Source: Xanthomonas sp. DAR 34887 (GTDB taxonomy: Bacteria; Pseudomonadota; Gammaproteobacteria; Xanthomonadales; Xanthomonadaceae). From it: a stretch of 64,000 nucleotides of DNA. The stretch's first letter is position 1. Every line of letters starts with the position of its first letter. The notes under the pieces are model-generated. The model saw nothing but the letters and a program-made list of their open reading frames with translations. It searched no databases and had not been told where the DNA came from. Positions 7,556-16,016 of the stretch are shown here, piece by piece. A program made the position numbers and the translations under genes. The stretch spans positions 1,899,001-1,963,000 of the forward strand of contig NZ_CP162490.1 of assembly GCF_041245805.1 (NCBI RefSeq). Direction: 5' to 3'.

Positions 7556-9373
7556 TCACTGGATCGGCTCGTCCAGCATCAGCTCGCGCACGAAACGCAC
7601 CGGCGGCGCGCCGTAGGACAGCACCTGGTCGTGGTAGGCCTTCAGGTCGAACTTGTCGCCGAGCTTGGCCTGCATCGCCTTGCGCAGGTCCAGGTGCTCC
7701 TGCACGCCGACGAAGTAGGTCGGCAGCTGCGCCGAGGTCAGCTGCGCGCGTACCCACTTGCCTTCGGCTTCGCTCTGCTGCTGGAAGGTGTCGTGCACCA
7801 TCAGCTGCATCGCCTGTTCCTTGCTCCAGTTGTCCACGTGCACGCCCTGGTCCAGCAGCGCGTTGGCGAGGGTGCGCAGGTAGAACTTCAGCTGCACCAG
7901 ATGGAACAGCGGATCGTTGTCCAGGTAGCCCTGCTCCTGCATCATCCGCTCGGTGTACACCGCCCAGCCTTCGGCGAAGGTGCCCGAGCGCAGCACGCCG
8001 CGCAGGGTCGAGGGGAACTTGGCCGAGTGCCAGCCTTCCACGTAGTGGCCGGGCACGCCTTCATGGATGCTCAGCAGGTGGATCATGCGGCCGTTGTATT
8101 CGCGCAGGAACGACTCGGCCTGCTGCGCGTTCCAGTCGTCGGGAATCGGCGACACCGCGTAGAAGGTCTTCAGGTTCTTGTCCAGCGGGCCGGGCGAGTC
8201 GCAGTACGCCACCGCCACGCCGCGCTGGAATTCGGGCATCAGGATGATGTCCACCGGCGCATCGGGCAGGGTCAGCAGGTTCTTGGCGCGGACGAAGTCG
8301 GTGGAGGAGGCCAGCGAGGCCTTGGCCTCCTCGACCACCTTGTCGCGCGCCGGATGCTGCGCGTAGGCCAGTTCCAGCGCAGCCTCGATCGCGGCCTGCT
8401 GCTGCGCGTCGTTCGGCGCATCGACCAGCGCCGGCGCGTTCGGGCGGTCCTTGAGCACGGTGCGGGCGATGCCGTACATCTCCTCGCGCACGCGCTTGAG
8501 CTCGGCCTCGGCGCGCTGCTTGATCTCGGCACGCGACAGCGAGGAGTTGAGCGCGAATTTCAGCTTCTGGTCGTAGTTCTCCGCGCCGATGCGGAAATCG
8601 CCCTTGGCGTTGGGCACCAGGGTCTTGTCCAGCCAGGTCTGCTGTTCGGCCACCGCCTTCTTCAGCCCGTCGATCGCCGCCTGCAGGCGCTGCGCGTCGG
8701 CCTCCGGCAGTTCCTTGACGTGCGGAGCGATGAAGGTATCGACGATGCTGAGGATGCCCTGGTTCTGCTTGGCCACGGTCTGCGCGTTGATCAGCGGCAC
8801 CCGCGCCGGGTCCAGGTTCGCGCGCGCCTGCGCGAACAGCGCCGGGATCTTTTCCATGCGCGCGGTGGCGGATTTCAGCCGCTCCGGCAGCGGCGCGAAT
8901 TCGCGCGCCATCAGCCCGTAGATCGCGCCGCCGGCCAGGCCGTTGTAGACCTGCGGATCCCACGCCCAGCTCTGCGACACTTCGCTGCCCCAGATGTCCG
9001 ACTGCAACTGGTTGCGCAGGATCGCCGCATCCACCTGGTTCTCGCGCGAGAGCTTGCCCACCTGCAGTTTGTCCAGCTCGGCCAGCAGTTGCTTGCTCGC
9101 CTCCAGGCTCTTCTGCCGGCCAGCGGCGCTGAGATCGTCCAGTTCGCTGTCGTAGCGGTGATCGCCGGTCTGGGTGGCGCCGACCGGAGACAGCTGCATC
9201 CAGGTGTCCACGGCACGCTTGGACAGCGCGGCGAAGGCCGCGTCGGCGGCCGGATCGGCGGCATTGGCGGCCGCGCCGGGCGTGGCGGCGGATGCCGCGG
9301 TCGGCGCGTCGGCGGGTTTCTGGCAGCCGGCGAGGGCGGCGAGCAGGGCGGCAGCGAGCAGGTGCTTGCGCAT
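7556..9373 (-). CDS. DUF885 family lipoprotein, putative metallohydrolase
   Basis: 605 residues. The start MRKHLLAAALLAALAGCQ gives a lipoprotein signal peptide with lipobox LAGC, so the mature protein is lipid-anchored, probably in the periplasm. The ORF extends upstream, but only this start makes a signal peptide. The DUF885 hallmark HEGVPGHY lies near residue 435 (HExxxGH-like, a probable metal site), followed by the conserved segment FAEGWAVYTERMM. DUF885 proteins resemble metallopeptidases, but a substrate is not established for this one. A -10-like TATGCT lies upstream. Single gene, divergent from the GFA gene. Confidence 0.85.
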   Translation of the reverse strand: MRKHLLAAALLAALAGCQKPADAPTAASAATPGAAANAADPAADAAFAALSKRAVDTWMQLSPVGATQTGDHRYDSELDDLSAAGRQKSLEASKQLLAELDKLQVGKLSRENQVDAAILRNQLQSDIWGSEVSQSWAWDPQVYNGLAGGAIYGLMAREFAPLPERLKSATARMEKIPALFAQARANLDPARVPLINAQTVAKQNQGILSIVDTFIAPHVKELPEADAQRLQAAIDGLKKAVAEQQTWLDKTLVPNAKGDFRIGAENYDQKLKFALNSSLSRAEIKQRAEAELKRVREEMYGIARTVLKDRPNAPALVDAPNDAQQQAAIEAALELAYAQHPARDKVVEEAKASLASSTDFVRAKNLLTLPDAPVDIILMPEFQRGVAVAYCDSPGPLDKNLKTFYAVSPIPDDWNAQQAESFLREYNGRMIHLLSIHEGVPGHYVEGWHSAKFPSTLRGVLRSGTFAEGWAVYTERMMQEQGYLDNDPLFHLVQLKFYLRTLANALLDQGVHVDNWSKEQAMQLMVHDTFQQQSEAEGKWVRAQLTSAQLPTYFVGVQEHLDLRKAMQAKLGDKFDLKAYHDQVLSYGAPPVRFVRELMLDEPIQ

Positions 9374-9477
9374 CGGGTTTCCTGTGATGGGTCGATTCCC
9401 AAGCATAGGCGGCCGCGGCGGCGCGCGCACCTGCCGTTGGATTATTCTGGTGCCTGTTCTTGGACGGGAGCGCAGGG

Positions 9478-9834
9478 ATGAACTACACCGGCAGTTGCCA
9501 TTGCGGGCGCATCGCATTCGAACTGGAAACCGAGGCGCCGATCGCCGAGGTCTACGACTGCAACTGTTCCATGTGCCGCCGCCGCGGCGGGCTGCTGTGG
9601 TTCGGCGCGCGCGCGGCGCTGTCGTTGCGCAGCGCGCCGCAGGCCCTGGGCACGTATCGGTTCAATCGCCAGCACATCGACCATCACCATTGCCCGGACT
9701 GCGGCATCGCCCCGTTCAGCGAGGGGACCCATCCCAAGACCGGCGAGGCGACGGTGGCGGTCAACGTGCGCTGCCTGCCCGAGCTGGACCTGCGCGCGTT
9801 GCAGGTGCACACCGTGGATGGAGCGAGCCTGTGA
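9478..9834 (+). CDS. GFA family zinc-binding protein
   Basis: 118 residues with the three Cys clusters of the GFA/CENP-V fold: GSCHCG (near residue 5), CNCSMC (near 29) and CPDCG (near 75), which bind zinc. Named after glutathione-dependent formaldehyde-activating enzyme, but most members have no proven reaction, so a broad label is used. The ATG at 9478 is chosen because MNYTGSCHCGRI is the usual family beginning. Its stop overlaps the GTG start of the next gene (GTGA), so the two are co-translated. Confidence 0.85.
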   Translation: MNYTGSCHCGRIAFELETEAPIAEVYDCNCSMCRRRGGLLWFGARAALSLRSAPQALGTYRFNRQHIDHHHCPDCGIAPFSEGTHPKTGEATVAVNVRCLPELDLRALQVHTVDGASL

Positions 9835-10631
9835 CCGCACGCGCGTTGCGCCGCTGCGCGCCGCTGCTGCTCGCGCTGGCGCTCGCCGCCTGCTCCAAGC
9901 ACAGCGCCGAAAGCGCCGCCGAGGCGCCCGCCGCCGGGCCGGCCGCGGCCCCGACCGCGGACGGGCGCGCGGCGATGCTGGCCTACGAGCACGAGGTGGA
10001 GGTGCAACTGCCGGCCACGCAGATCGACGCGCGGCTCAAGCAGGTGCAGGACAGCTGCCTGAGCGGCCGCTTCGGCGCCTGCAACGTGCTGTCGATGCAA
10101 CAGCGCGGCGGCGAGCATCCGCAGGCCACGCTGAGCGTGCGCATCGTGCCGGCCGGAGTGGAGCCGCTGATCGCGCAGGCCGGCAACGGCGGCGAGATCG
10201 GCAGCCGCAGCACGCATGCCGAGGACCTGGCGCAGGCGGTGCAGGACAACGCCGCGCTGCAGCAGCGGCTGCAGGCCGAGCAGCGCCGCCTGCAGGAATT
10301 CCAGCAGCGCCGCGACCTCAGCGTCGCCGACATGATCAGTCTGTCGGCGAAGCAGGCCGAGCTCGAAACGCAATTGCTGGCCGCCAGCCAGGACGCGGCG
10401 CAGCAGCGCCGGCGCATCGAGACGCAGCGCTTGACCCTGCAGTTCGCCGCGCTCGACGGCGAGCGCAGCCGCAGCGAGATCGGCGAAGCCTTCGCCGACA
10501 TGGGCTCGATCTTCGCCTCGGCCACCGCCTGGGCGATCCGCACGATCGCGGCGCTGACCCCGTTCGCGCTGCTCGGCGCGGTGCTGTTGTGGGTGGTCGC
10601 CTGGCTGCGTCGGCGGCGCAGGCGCAGCTAG
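9831..10631 (+). CDS. DUF4349-like membrane-anchored lipoprotein
   Basis: 266 residues from a GTG that overlaps the preceding stop. An Arg-rich start and Leu/Ala stretch end in LAAC (about residue 21), a probable lipobox. Residues about 50-120 hold a compact domain starting LAYEHEVEVQLP; about 135-205 is a Gln/Arg/Glu-rich coiled coil; a transmembrane helix (about 232-258) ends in RRRRRRS inside the cell. This order (anchor, domain, coiled coil, C-terminal helix) is that of DUF4349 proteins, whose role is unknown. No other start gives a signal sequence. Confidence 0.7.
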   Translation: MTARALRRCAPLLLALALAACSKHSAESAAEAPAAGPAAAPTADGRAAMLAYEHEVEVQLPATQIDARLKQVQDSCLSGRFGACNVLSMQQRGGEHPQATLSVRIVPAGVEPLIAQAGNGGEIGSRSTHAEDLAQAVQDNAALQQRLQAEQRRLQEFQQRRDLSVADMISLSAKQAELETQLLAASQDAAQQRRRIETQRLTLQFAALDGERSRSEIGEAFADMGSIFASATAWAIRTIAALTPFALLGAVLLWVVAWLRRRRRRS

Positions 10632-10660
10632 GACGCTGCTGCTCTCCAGCGTGTCGCTTG

Positions 10661-10730
10661 TGTAGGAGCGGCTTCAGCCGCGACATTCACCTTCCGGAGA
10701 GGATCTGTCGCGGCTGAAGCCGCTCCTACA
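10661..10730. repeat. REP pair
   Basis: TGTAGGAGCGGCTTCAGCCG plus CGACA (10661-10685) and its exact reverse complement (10706-10730) are separated by 20 bases. Together they can form a long cruciform between two convergent genes, where they may stop transcription. Confidence 0.85.
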
Positions 10731-10757
10731 GTGCTCGGCAGCCTCGGCGAGAAGGCG

Positions 10758-11051
10758 CTAGCCCTCGTCCTGCTCGAACTCCACGATCACTTCCAGGTCG
10801 AAGGCCAGCGCCTCCACCGCTTCGCGTACCTTCTGCGCGGTGGCGAGGTTGCCGGCCTCGATCTCGACCTCGTGGGTGCCCGGACCCTGGTCGTCGGGCA
10901 GGCCGGCCGAACTGGAATCGTCGTCGTCCATATGGCTCATCAGATCGTCGATTTCCTCGACGTGCTCGATGCCTTCCAGGCTGCCGAGCAGGTTGATGAT
11001 GGCGCGGGCGTCGTCTTCGCTGCCGGTGATGCGGATACGGAGCAAGGGCAT
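10758..11051 (-). CDS. Small acidic conserved protein of unknown function
   Basis: 97 residues, strongly acidic, with an Asp/Ser run SHMDDDDSSS in the middle. It begins MPLLRIRITGSEDDARAIINLLGSLEGIEHVEEIDDL and ends in another acidic strand-helix-strand unit, VEIEAGNLATAQKVREAVEALAF..VIVEFEQDEG. The two halves look like beta-alpha-beta units of a ferredoxin-like fold, but this is only a reading of the pattern. No signal peptide or membrane segment. It lies downstream of the REP pair and convergent with the DUF4349-like gene. Function unknown. Confidence 0.65.
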   Translation of the reverse strand: MPLLRIRITGSEDDARAIINLLGSLEGIEHVEEIDDLMSHMDDDDSSSAGLPDDQGPGTHEVEIEAGNLATAQKVREAVEALAFDLEVIVEFEQDEG

Positions 11052-11117
11052 GCGTGTTCCTCTGTGTAGGGGAAAGCCAGGCTAGGCAGGCGCCGGCTAA
11101 GACGAAGTGATGACGGC

Positions 11118-12569
11118 TCAGCGCGGCTGCGGCGCGGCGCTGCCGAACGCGGCCTGGTCCACCGTGGTCTCGTCGAACACCGGGGCCAGCAACGCCTCGG
11201 CCGCGGCGCGCAGCATCGCCGGGGCGATGTAGTGGCGATGGCCGCGCGCGATCAGCGCCATGTACAGGCGGCCGAACCAGTTGCGGCAGGCCACCCGCGT
11301 GTCCAGGCTCAGTTCCACGCTGCCGTCCTCGGCGATGTCCAAGCCCACGCAGCTGCGGAACACCAGGTGCCGGTCGTCGGCGCCGAGCAGCACCTGCGCG
11401 CGCCGGTCGTGCGCGGCGTGCGCCTGGCCCAGCACCGGGAAGCGGCCGGCGAACAGGCGCTCGCGCTGTGGCGACAACAGCGAAGACACCGGGCAGCCCA
11501 GCGGCGAGGTGCGCAGCCGCAGCGGCGCGACCAGCGCGTTGCGGATCCGCATCAGCCAGGTCACGCCGAGCGGACGGCGCTGCATGAAACCTTCCAGCAG
11601 CGCCACCATCAGCGCATGCGCGCCGCCCTGGCGCAGCTGATGCGGCTGCAGGCGCAGGCGCACGCTGTCCTGGTGGTCGTGCACCTGCAGGTGGTCCCAC
11701 AGCAGCGAGCCGGGCACCGGCTGCGGCAGCGAGCGCACGGCCGCCAGGCGCGGCGCCAGCGCGGCGAAGCCGGGCGGATGCCGCCATGCGCTCAGCGCCT
11801 GCCGCAGGCGCCCGCTGCGCGCGCGCAGGTCCGCGCACCAGGCCAGCCGCCGGCTGCCGGGCGATGCGGACAGCGACAGGCGCACGGTCGGCACCTGCAG
11901 CGCCTGCGCCTGCGGCGACGCCAGCAGGTCGCTCACCGCATGCGGCAGCAATTCGGTCAACGTGGCGATGTCGGCGCTGCCGGCCATGACCCGTTCGCGT
12001 ACCTCCGGGCGCAGATCGCCGCCGGCCTCGTCGCTGTGGCAGGACAGGGCGAAGAACGCCGGATGCGCCGCATTCGCGCGCAGCGGCGCGAACTGGTGCC
12101 AGGTGCCGCCGCCGAAGCGCACGGTGAACAGGCAGTCGGCGGGCAGGTCGACATGGCGCAACGCGGCCAGGAAATGCTGCGGGTCCTGTTCGAGCTGCGC
12201 CATCGAGGCGGTGCTGAAGCGCAGCTGCGCGCCGCCGCTGCCGGTGATCGCGGTGAACATGCGGTGCCCGGCGTGGCGATGGAAGGGATGCCCGTTCGCG
12301 CCGACCGCGAAGGAGAACAGCGCCGTCGATTCGCCATTGGCGAAATCGGTGTCGGCCAGCCGCGCCGACGGTTCGTCCAGCGCATCGTGGAAGTTCGGGT
12401 GCGCGCGCTGGCGCACGCAGGCCTGCGCGATCAGCGGATCGCCGGCGCCGGCGCCGAGCTGTGCGATCAGGGTCACTTCCACCGGCAGCCCGCCGCTGTA
12501 CGAGGCCAGGCGTACGGAGGGAAAACCTGCCTGTGCGGCAGCGGTTTCGCGGAGCGGGGCGGTGGACAT
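11118..12569 (-). CDS. Cupin-like/DUF2867 fusion protein
   Basis: 483 residues. Residues about 20-175 read as a cupin-like barrel with His clusters GHPFHRHAGHRM (about 93-104) and GGTWHQF (about 154-160), a plausible metal site. Residues about 280-470 match DUF2867: LWDHLQVHDHQDSVRL, the W-LMRIRNALVAPL helix, FPVL near residue 395 and the ADDRHLVFRSCV strand. The two are normally separate proteins, so this is a fusion. It is the second gene after an ArsR repressor (28-base gap) and is very likely under its control. No signal peptide. Reaction unknown; a stress-response role would be guesswork. Confidence 0.65.
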   Translation of the reverse strand: MSTAPLRETAAAQAGFPSVRLASYSGGLPVEVTLIAQLGAGAGDPLIAQACVRQRAHPNFHDALDEPSARLADTDFANGESTALFSFAVGANGHPFHRHAGHRMFTAITGSGGAQLRFSTASMAQLEQDPQHFLAALRHVDLPADCLFTVRFGGGTWHQFAPLRANAAHPAFFALSCHSDEAGGDLRPEVRERVMAGSADIATLTELLPHAVSDLLASPQAQALQVPTVRLSLSASPGSRRLAWCADLRARSGRLRQALSAWRHPPGFAALAPRLAAVRSLPQPVPGSLLWDHLQVHDHQDSVRLRLQPHQLRQGGAHALMVALLEGFMQRRPLGVTWLMRIRNALVAPLRLRTSPLGCPVSSLLSPQRERLFAGRFPVLGQAHAAHDRRAQVLLGADDRHLVFRSCVGLDIAEDGSVELSLDTRVACRNWFGRLYMALIARGHRHYIAPAMLRAAAEALLAPVFDETTVDQAAFGSAAPQPR

Positions 12570-12597
12570 CGGCGGATTCCTTGTGGCCGGGTGGGGA

Positions 12598-12912
12598 TCA
12601 GGCGTTCTTTTTCGCCAGCTTGCGCGCTTCGCGCTTGAGCGGGCCGGCGCTGGGGCAGACCTCGAAGGCGAAGCCGCTGAGCGTGTTGACCAGGTTGTCG
12701 GGGGTCAGCCGGTACACCACGAACTGGCCGCGGCGCTCGCTCGACACCAGTCCGGCCGCTTCCAGCACCGACAGGTGCCGCGAGATCGCCGGCGCGCTCA
12801 TCGCGAAGCGCTGCCCGATCTGCCCGGCAGTGAGCTCCTGCGCCGACAGGTAGGCCAGGATCTCGCGGCGCGGGCGGGAGGCGAGGGCTTCGAAGACGCG
12901 ATCGATGGACAT
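12598..12912 (-). CDS. ArsR-family repressor
   Basis: 104 residues. The winged helix is complete: EALASRPRREILAYLSAQELTAGQIGQRFAMSAPAISRHLSVLEAAGLVSSERRGQFVVYRL. There is no CxC metal site in the recognition helix region, so it resembles the metal-independent SdpR-like branch. Directly upstream lies an AT-rich palindrome typical of ArsR operators. It heads a two-gene operon with the cupin/DUF2867 gene, which is the likely regulated function. The effector is unknown. Confidence 0.88.
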   Translation of the reverse strand: MSIDRVFEALASRPRREILAYLSAQELTAGQIGQRFAMSAPAISRHLSVLEAAGLVSSERRGQFVVYRLTPDNLVNTLSGFAFEVCPSAGPLKREARKLAKKNA

Positions 12913-12921
12913 TGGCTTAGC

Positions 12922-12943
12922 TAATTAACGAATTAGTTAATTA
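12922..12943. promoter_or_regulatory. AT-rich operator palindrome of the ArsR operon
   Basis: TAATTAAC (12922-12929) and GTTAATTA (12936-12943) are perfect inverted arms around GAATTA. It starts 9 bases upstream of the ArsR start codon and stands out sharply from the GC-rich surroundings. The size (8-6-8) and position fit an autoregulatory ArsR site. Confidence 0.7.
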
Positions 12944-13021
12944 ATGACGTGTTGCCGGGCGCATGTCAAGTGCCGGGGCGACCATGCGATCCGGCGTTGG
13001 CATTGAGGAGACCACCCGTGT

Positions 13022-13046
13022 CGAAAGAAGTGACGGGCGCCGTCAC
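13022..13046 (-). terminator. Weak intrinsic terminator after the LytTR regulator gene
   Basis: GTGACGG (13030-13036) pairs with CCGTCAC (13040-13046). On the minus strand the stem is followed by TTCTTTCG, a broken U-run. It lies 11 bases past the response regulator stop codon. Confidence 0.45.
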
Positions 13047-13056
13047 CGTGTTTCAT

Positions 13057-13836
13057 TCAACTTTCCTTGCGTGTCGTCACCAGGCGCAGGAAGGCTTCGT
13101 GCTGGTAGCGGCTCATGCGCAATTGCTGCCCCGTATCCATCGTGACCACATGGTGGCCGTTGAACCAGGGGTGGATCGCCTTGACCCGGCGCAGATTGAC
13201 GATCGCCGATCTGTGCACGCGGGCGAAGTGGCGCGGGTCCAGCCGCGCGGCCAGCGTGGCCATGGTCTCGCGCAACTCATGGGTACGGTCGGCCAGATGG
13301 ATCAGCACCGTGTTGCGGCTGGCTTTGATCCAGACGATGTCCTCCACCGCGACCAGCACCACCGCTTCGTCGACGCGCACCGGAATCCGTTGCAGATAGT
13401 CGTCGCGCTGGCGCAGCGCATCCAGGGTCTGCAGAATGCGCGCCTCGGCAAAGGAACCAACGCCGCTGCCGGCGGACAGGCGCCGCTTCGCGCGCTGCAA
13501 GGTCTCGGCGAAGCGTTCGCGGCTGAAGGGTTTGACCAGGTAGTCCACCGCATTGGCCTCGAACGCACGCACCGCATACTGTTCGTAGGCGGTGACGAAG
13601 ATCGTCGCCGGCATGTGGGCCGCCCCGATCGTGGCCAAGACGTCCATGCCGGTCATCGCCGGCATCTGGATGTCCAGGAACACCAGGTCGGGCGACTGGC
13701 TGCGGATCGCGATGACCGCAGATGCGCCGTCGCCGCATTCGCCCAGCAGTTCTATGTCCGGATCGGCGCGCAGCAGCCGCACGATGGCGTGGCGCGCGAT
13801 CGGCTCGTCGTCGATCACCAGCGCGGTGAAGCTCAT
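13057..13836 (-). CDS. LytTR-family response regulator
   Basis: 259 residues. The receiver domain (1-125) has the acidic pair D9/D10, phospho-acceptor D55 (LVFLDIQMP), T82 and K102 (VKPF). A LytTR DNA-binding domain (about 155-255) includes VAVEDIVWIKASRNTVLIHL and the FARVHRSAIVNLRRV helix-strand. Such regulators bind imperfect direct repeats and often govern surface, autolysis or carbon-source genes. The ATG overlaps the stop of the sensor kinase gene (ATGA), so both are made together. Its targets are not in evidence here. Confidence 0.93.
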   Translation of the reverse strand: MSFTALVIDDEPIARHAIVRLLRADPDIELLGECGDGASAVIAIRSQSPDLVFLDIQMPAMTGMDVLATIGAAHMPATIFVTAYEQYAVRAFEANAVDYLVKPFSRERFAETLQRAKRRLSAGSGVGSFAEARILQTLDALRQRDDYLQRIPVRVDEAVVLVAVEDIVWIKASRNTVLIHLADRTHELRETMATLAARLDPRHFARVHRSAIVNLRRVKAIHPWFNGHHVVTMDTGQQLRMSRYQHEAFLRLVTTRKES

Positions 13837-14969
13837 GCGGCGACGTGCTCCGGGGCGTCCTCGGCGTCCAGTTCGCGGAATGGCAACCGGATACGGCAGG
13901 AAACGCCTTGCGGATAGAGCATGTCGAGCCGTATGTCGGCGTTGTCGCCGTAAAGTTCCTTCAGCCGCAGGCGGGTATTGGAGAAGCCGATGCCGTGTCC
14001 ACCCGCAGTGCTGTTTTCCTGCAGCGTGCTGTTGCCGTTGCGCACTTCGATGGACAGCGTCTCGCCATCGCGCCGGCTCTCGATCTCGATGCGGTCGCTG
14101 CCGACACGCTGACCGATGCCATGGCGGATCGCGTTCTCCACCAGCGGCTGCAGCACCAGGCTGGGCACCGCGCACTGCAGGGTGCCGGGCGCGACATAGA
14201 TCTGCGTGCTCAGGCGGTCGCCATAGCGCTTGCGCTGGATGCCCAGATACAGATCGAGCAGGGCCAGTTCGCGTTCCAGGGTGATTTCCTGGCCGTCGTA
14301 TTCTTCCAGGAACGCGCGCAGCAGTTCGCTCAACCGCAGCAGCATGTCCTCGGCGGCGGCGGCGTCTTCGTCCAGCAGGGTGACGATGGCATGCAGCGTG
14401 TTGAACAGGAAATGCGGTTGCAGCTGGCTCTTCAGCGCTTGCAGGCGCGACTGCGCGAGTTCGGCGGCCAGACGGCTGGCTTCCACTTCGCGCCTGGCCT
14501 TCTCGGCGTGGAAGTGCAGCGCTTGCTGGATCGCGAACAAGGTCCAGTAGGTCAGCAAGCCGATGGCGAAGTGCTGCTCCAGGAAATACCCCAGCTGTTC
14601 GGCGAAACCGCTGGGCTCGAACAGGGTGGAGACCAGCGCACCGATGACCATCGCGGCAAACGTCACGCACAGGCTGGCCGCTGCCTGCACGCCAAGCCCG
14701 TGAAAGCGCTGCGCGCCGCGGACAGGAAAGCGTTCGGCGAGCCGGAACACGGCCGGCGCCAGCGCGGCCCAGGTGTACCACTGGATCAGCGACCACCGGA
14801 TGAGCACCCCGAGAGGCCATCTGCCGGAAGACAGACCGTTGTTGACCATGCTCTGGAACATGAAAACCATGGCCACCAGCGTCCACAGCGCGATATAGCG
14901 CGGCAGGCTGATTTGGGCAGTGCCGAGTCGGACGTTCATCCAGAGGTGATCGAGGGGTGACGGGGGCAT
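13833..14969 (-). CDS. LytS-like membrane sensor histidine kinase
   Basis: 378 residues from MPPSPLDHLW. Four transmembrane helices lie within about 25-150 (LWTLVAMVFMF, WYTWAALAPAVF, SLCVTFAAMVIGALV, AIGLLTYWTLFAI), then a coiled coil (about 152-180) and the His_kinase domain with H186 in QPHFLFNTLHA. The HATPase part shows LVLQPLVENAIRHG and GHGIGFSNTRLRL. There is no extracytoplasmic domain, so the signal is sensed in or at the membrane. The frame opens upstream to 15098, but those residues look like non-coding translation; MNVRLG at 14939 is another possible start. It is co-translated with the LytTR regulator. Confidence 0.88.
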   Translation of the reverse strand: MPPSPLDHLWMNVRLGTAQISLPRYIALWTLVAMVFMFQSMVNNGLSSGRWPLGVLIRWSLIQWYTWAALAPAVFRLAERFPVRGAQRFHGLGVQAAASLCVTFAAMVIGALVSTLFEPSGFAEQLGYFLEQHFAIGLLTYWTLFAIQQALHFHAEKARREVEASRLAAELAQSRLQALKSQLQPHFLFNTLHAIVTLLDEDAAAAEDMLLRLSELLRAFLEEYDGQEITLERELALLDLYLGIQRKRYGDRLSTQIYVAPGTLQCAVPSLVLQPLVENAIRHGIGQRVGSDRIEIESRRDGETLSIEVRNGNSTLQENSTAGGHGIGFSNTRLRLKELYGDNADIRLDMLYPQGVSCRIRLPFRELDAEDAPEHVAA

Positions 14970-15154
14970 CCTAGGCGCAGCGGCAAGCCGTGGAAAGCAC
15001 CGGAGCGCGCGCACTACGATTGGGAGCGAAATAGCGACGATTCGTCCCGAATCGATTTGCAGCCGCGCCGCCACGCGGCCTGATGGGCCCGCCAGCACAC
15101 AGGGAAACCATTCCTCCTCGCGGCTGGCGAATCCTTCCCATCGGAGATCCCGTC

Positions 15155-15547
15155 ATGCCCTCGATCCGCAGCCTTGCCTTGGTCCTTTCCCTGTCCGTCG
15201 CGGCCGCACAGGCTGCCGCCGCCGAGCCGGGTCGCTATCTGGAACTGAGCAACCGCTCCCACGACACGCTGACGGCGCTGGCGGTCGCGGCGCCGGGCAG
15301 CAATGCCTTTCGCGACGTCGCGCTCAGTGCGCCGTTGCAGGGCGGCGGCGACGCAGCGACCTTTCCGCTCGCGGGGGCTGCCTGCCGCTACGACCTTCGC
15401 TTCACCTTTCGCAACGGACGTTCGATGCTGTATCCGGATGTGGATGTCTGCGCATACCGCGTGCGCATCCGACCGCTGCCGCGGCCGCGGCCGCAGTCGG
15501 GCGAACGTGCGGTGCAGGTCGCGAGGACAGCTGGCGCGTTGCTTTGA
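15155..15547 (+). CDS. Exported protein of unknown function
   Basis: 130 residues starting MPSIRSLALVLSLSVAAAQAAAAEPG, a clear signal peptide cleaved near residue 23. The mature part begins RYLELSNRSHDTLTALAVAAPGS and holds two Cys (AACRYDLRF and DVCAYRV) that could form a disulfide, consistent with a periplasmic beta-rich protein. A GGAG ribosome site lies 9 bases before the ATG. It is divergent from the LytS-like kinase gene. No family recognised. Confidence 0.65.
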   Translation: MPSIRSLALVLSLSVAAAQAAAAEPGRYLELSNRSHDTLTALAVAAPGSNAFRDVALSAPLQGGGDAATFPLAGAACRYDLRFTFRNGRSMLYPDVDVCAYRVRIRPLPRPRPQSGERAVQVARTAGALL

Positions 15548-15658
15548 TGCGCGCTGCGCTTGGCTTCGCCGTGGTAGATGGCTTCGATGTTGTTGCTATC
15601 CGAAGCCAGCGCGCATGCACCGCCGCAAGGAACTCTTGTCGGCGTCTGTCGCGGCCAA

Positions 15659-15977
15659 AGAGCACCTCTAATAACCCCATTCCGGGAGCTGCACGCTGCG
15701 CGTGTCGATGGCGTGTTCCTTTGTTCTGTCGCGGCTGAAGCCGCTCCTACACATGCGCGCCGTGCTCTTGTAGGAGCGGCTTCAGCCGCGACAGGAGGAC
15801 GACGTGGCCGTGATGCCAAGGCGTCCATGAAAAACGCGGCCGCAACGCCACCGAGTCTACGGCCACTGCGTCTTGCCCATCGCATCTCGTACGTATCGAT
15901 GCCGAAACCTGCGGGCTGGGCGTATCGGCGCCTCGCAAGTGCATCGACATGCTTTTTGGAGTTATTAGAAGTGCCCT
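15659..15977 (+). mobile_element. MITE-like element, copy B (319 bp, non-coding)
   Basis: The right end GGAGTTATTAGAAGTGCCCT (15958-15977) and the reverse complement of the left end (15659-15678) agree at 17 of 20 bases. The interior matches copy A at 7003-7327 in inverse orientation over its whole length, including a central REP pair. No transposase is encoded, so it would be mobilised in trans. Just outside lie the two halves of a REP: TGTCGCGGC on the left and AAGCCGCTCCTACAA on the right. This suggests the element landed in the centre of a REP. It occupies most of the 469-base gap 15548-16016, which otherwise holds nothing recognisable. Confidence 0.75.
15727..15793. repeat. REP pair inside MITE copy B
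   Basis: Inverted REP copies at 15727-15751 and 15769-15793 with an 17-base spacer that is nearly identical to the spacer in copy A. Confidence 0.85.
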
Positions 15978-16016
15978 AAAGCCGCTCCTACAACAGCACG
16001 CAGTCAGGCGAAAATC

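Noticed and set aside
13022..13046. Regulatory stem for the LytTR gene
   Set aside because: It follows the stop codon and has a partial U-run, so a weak terminator is the simpler reading.
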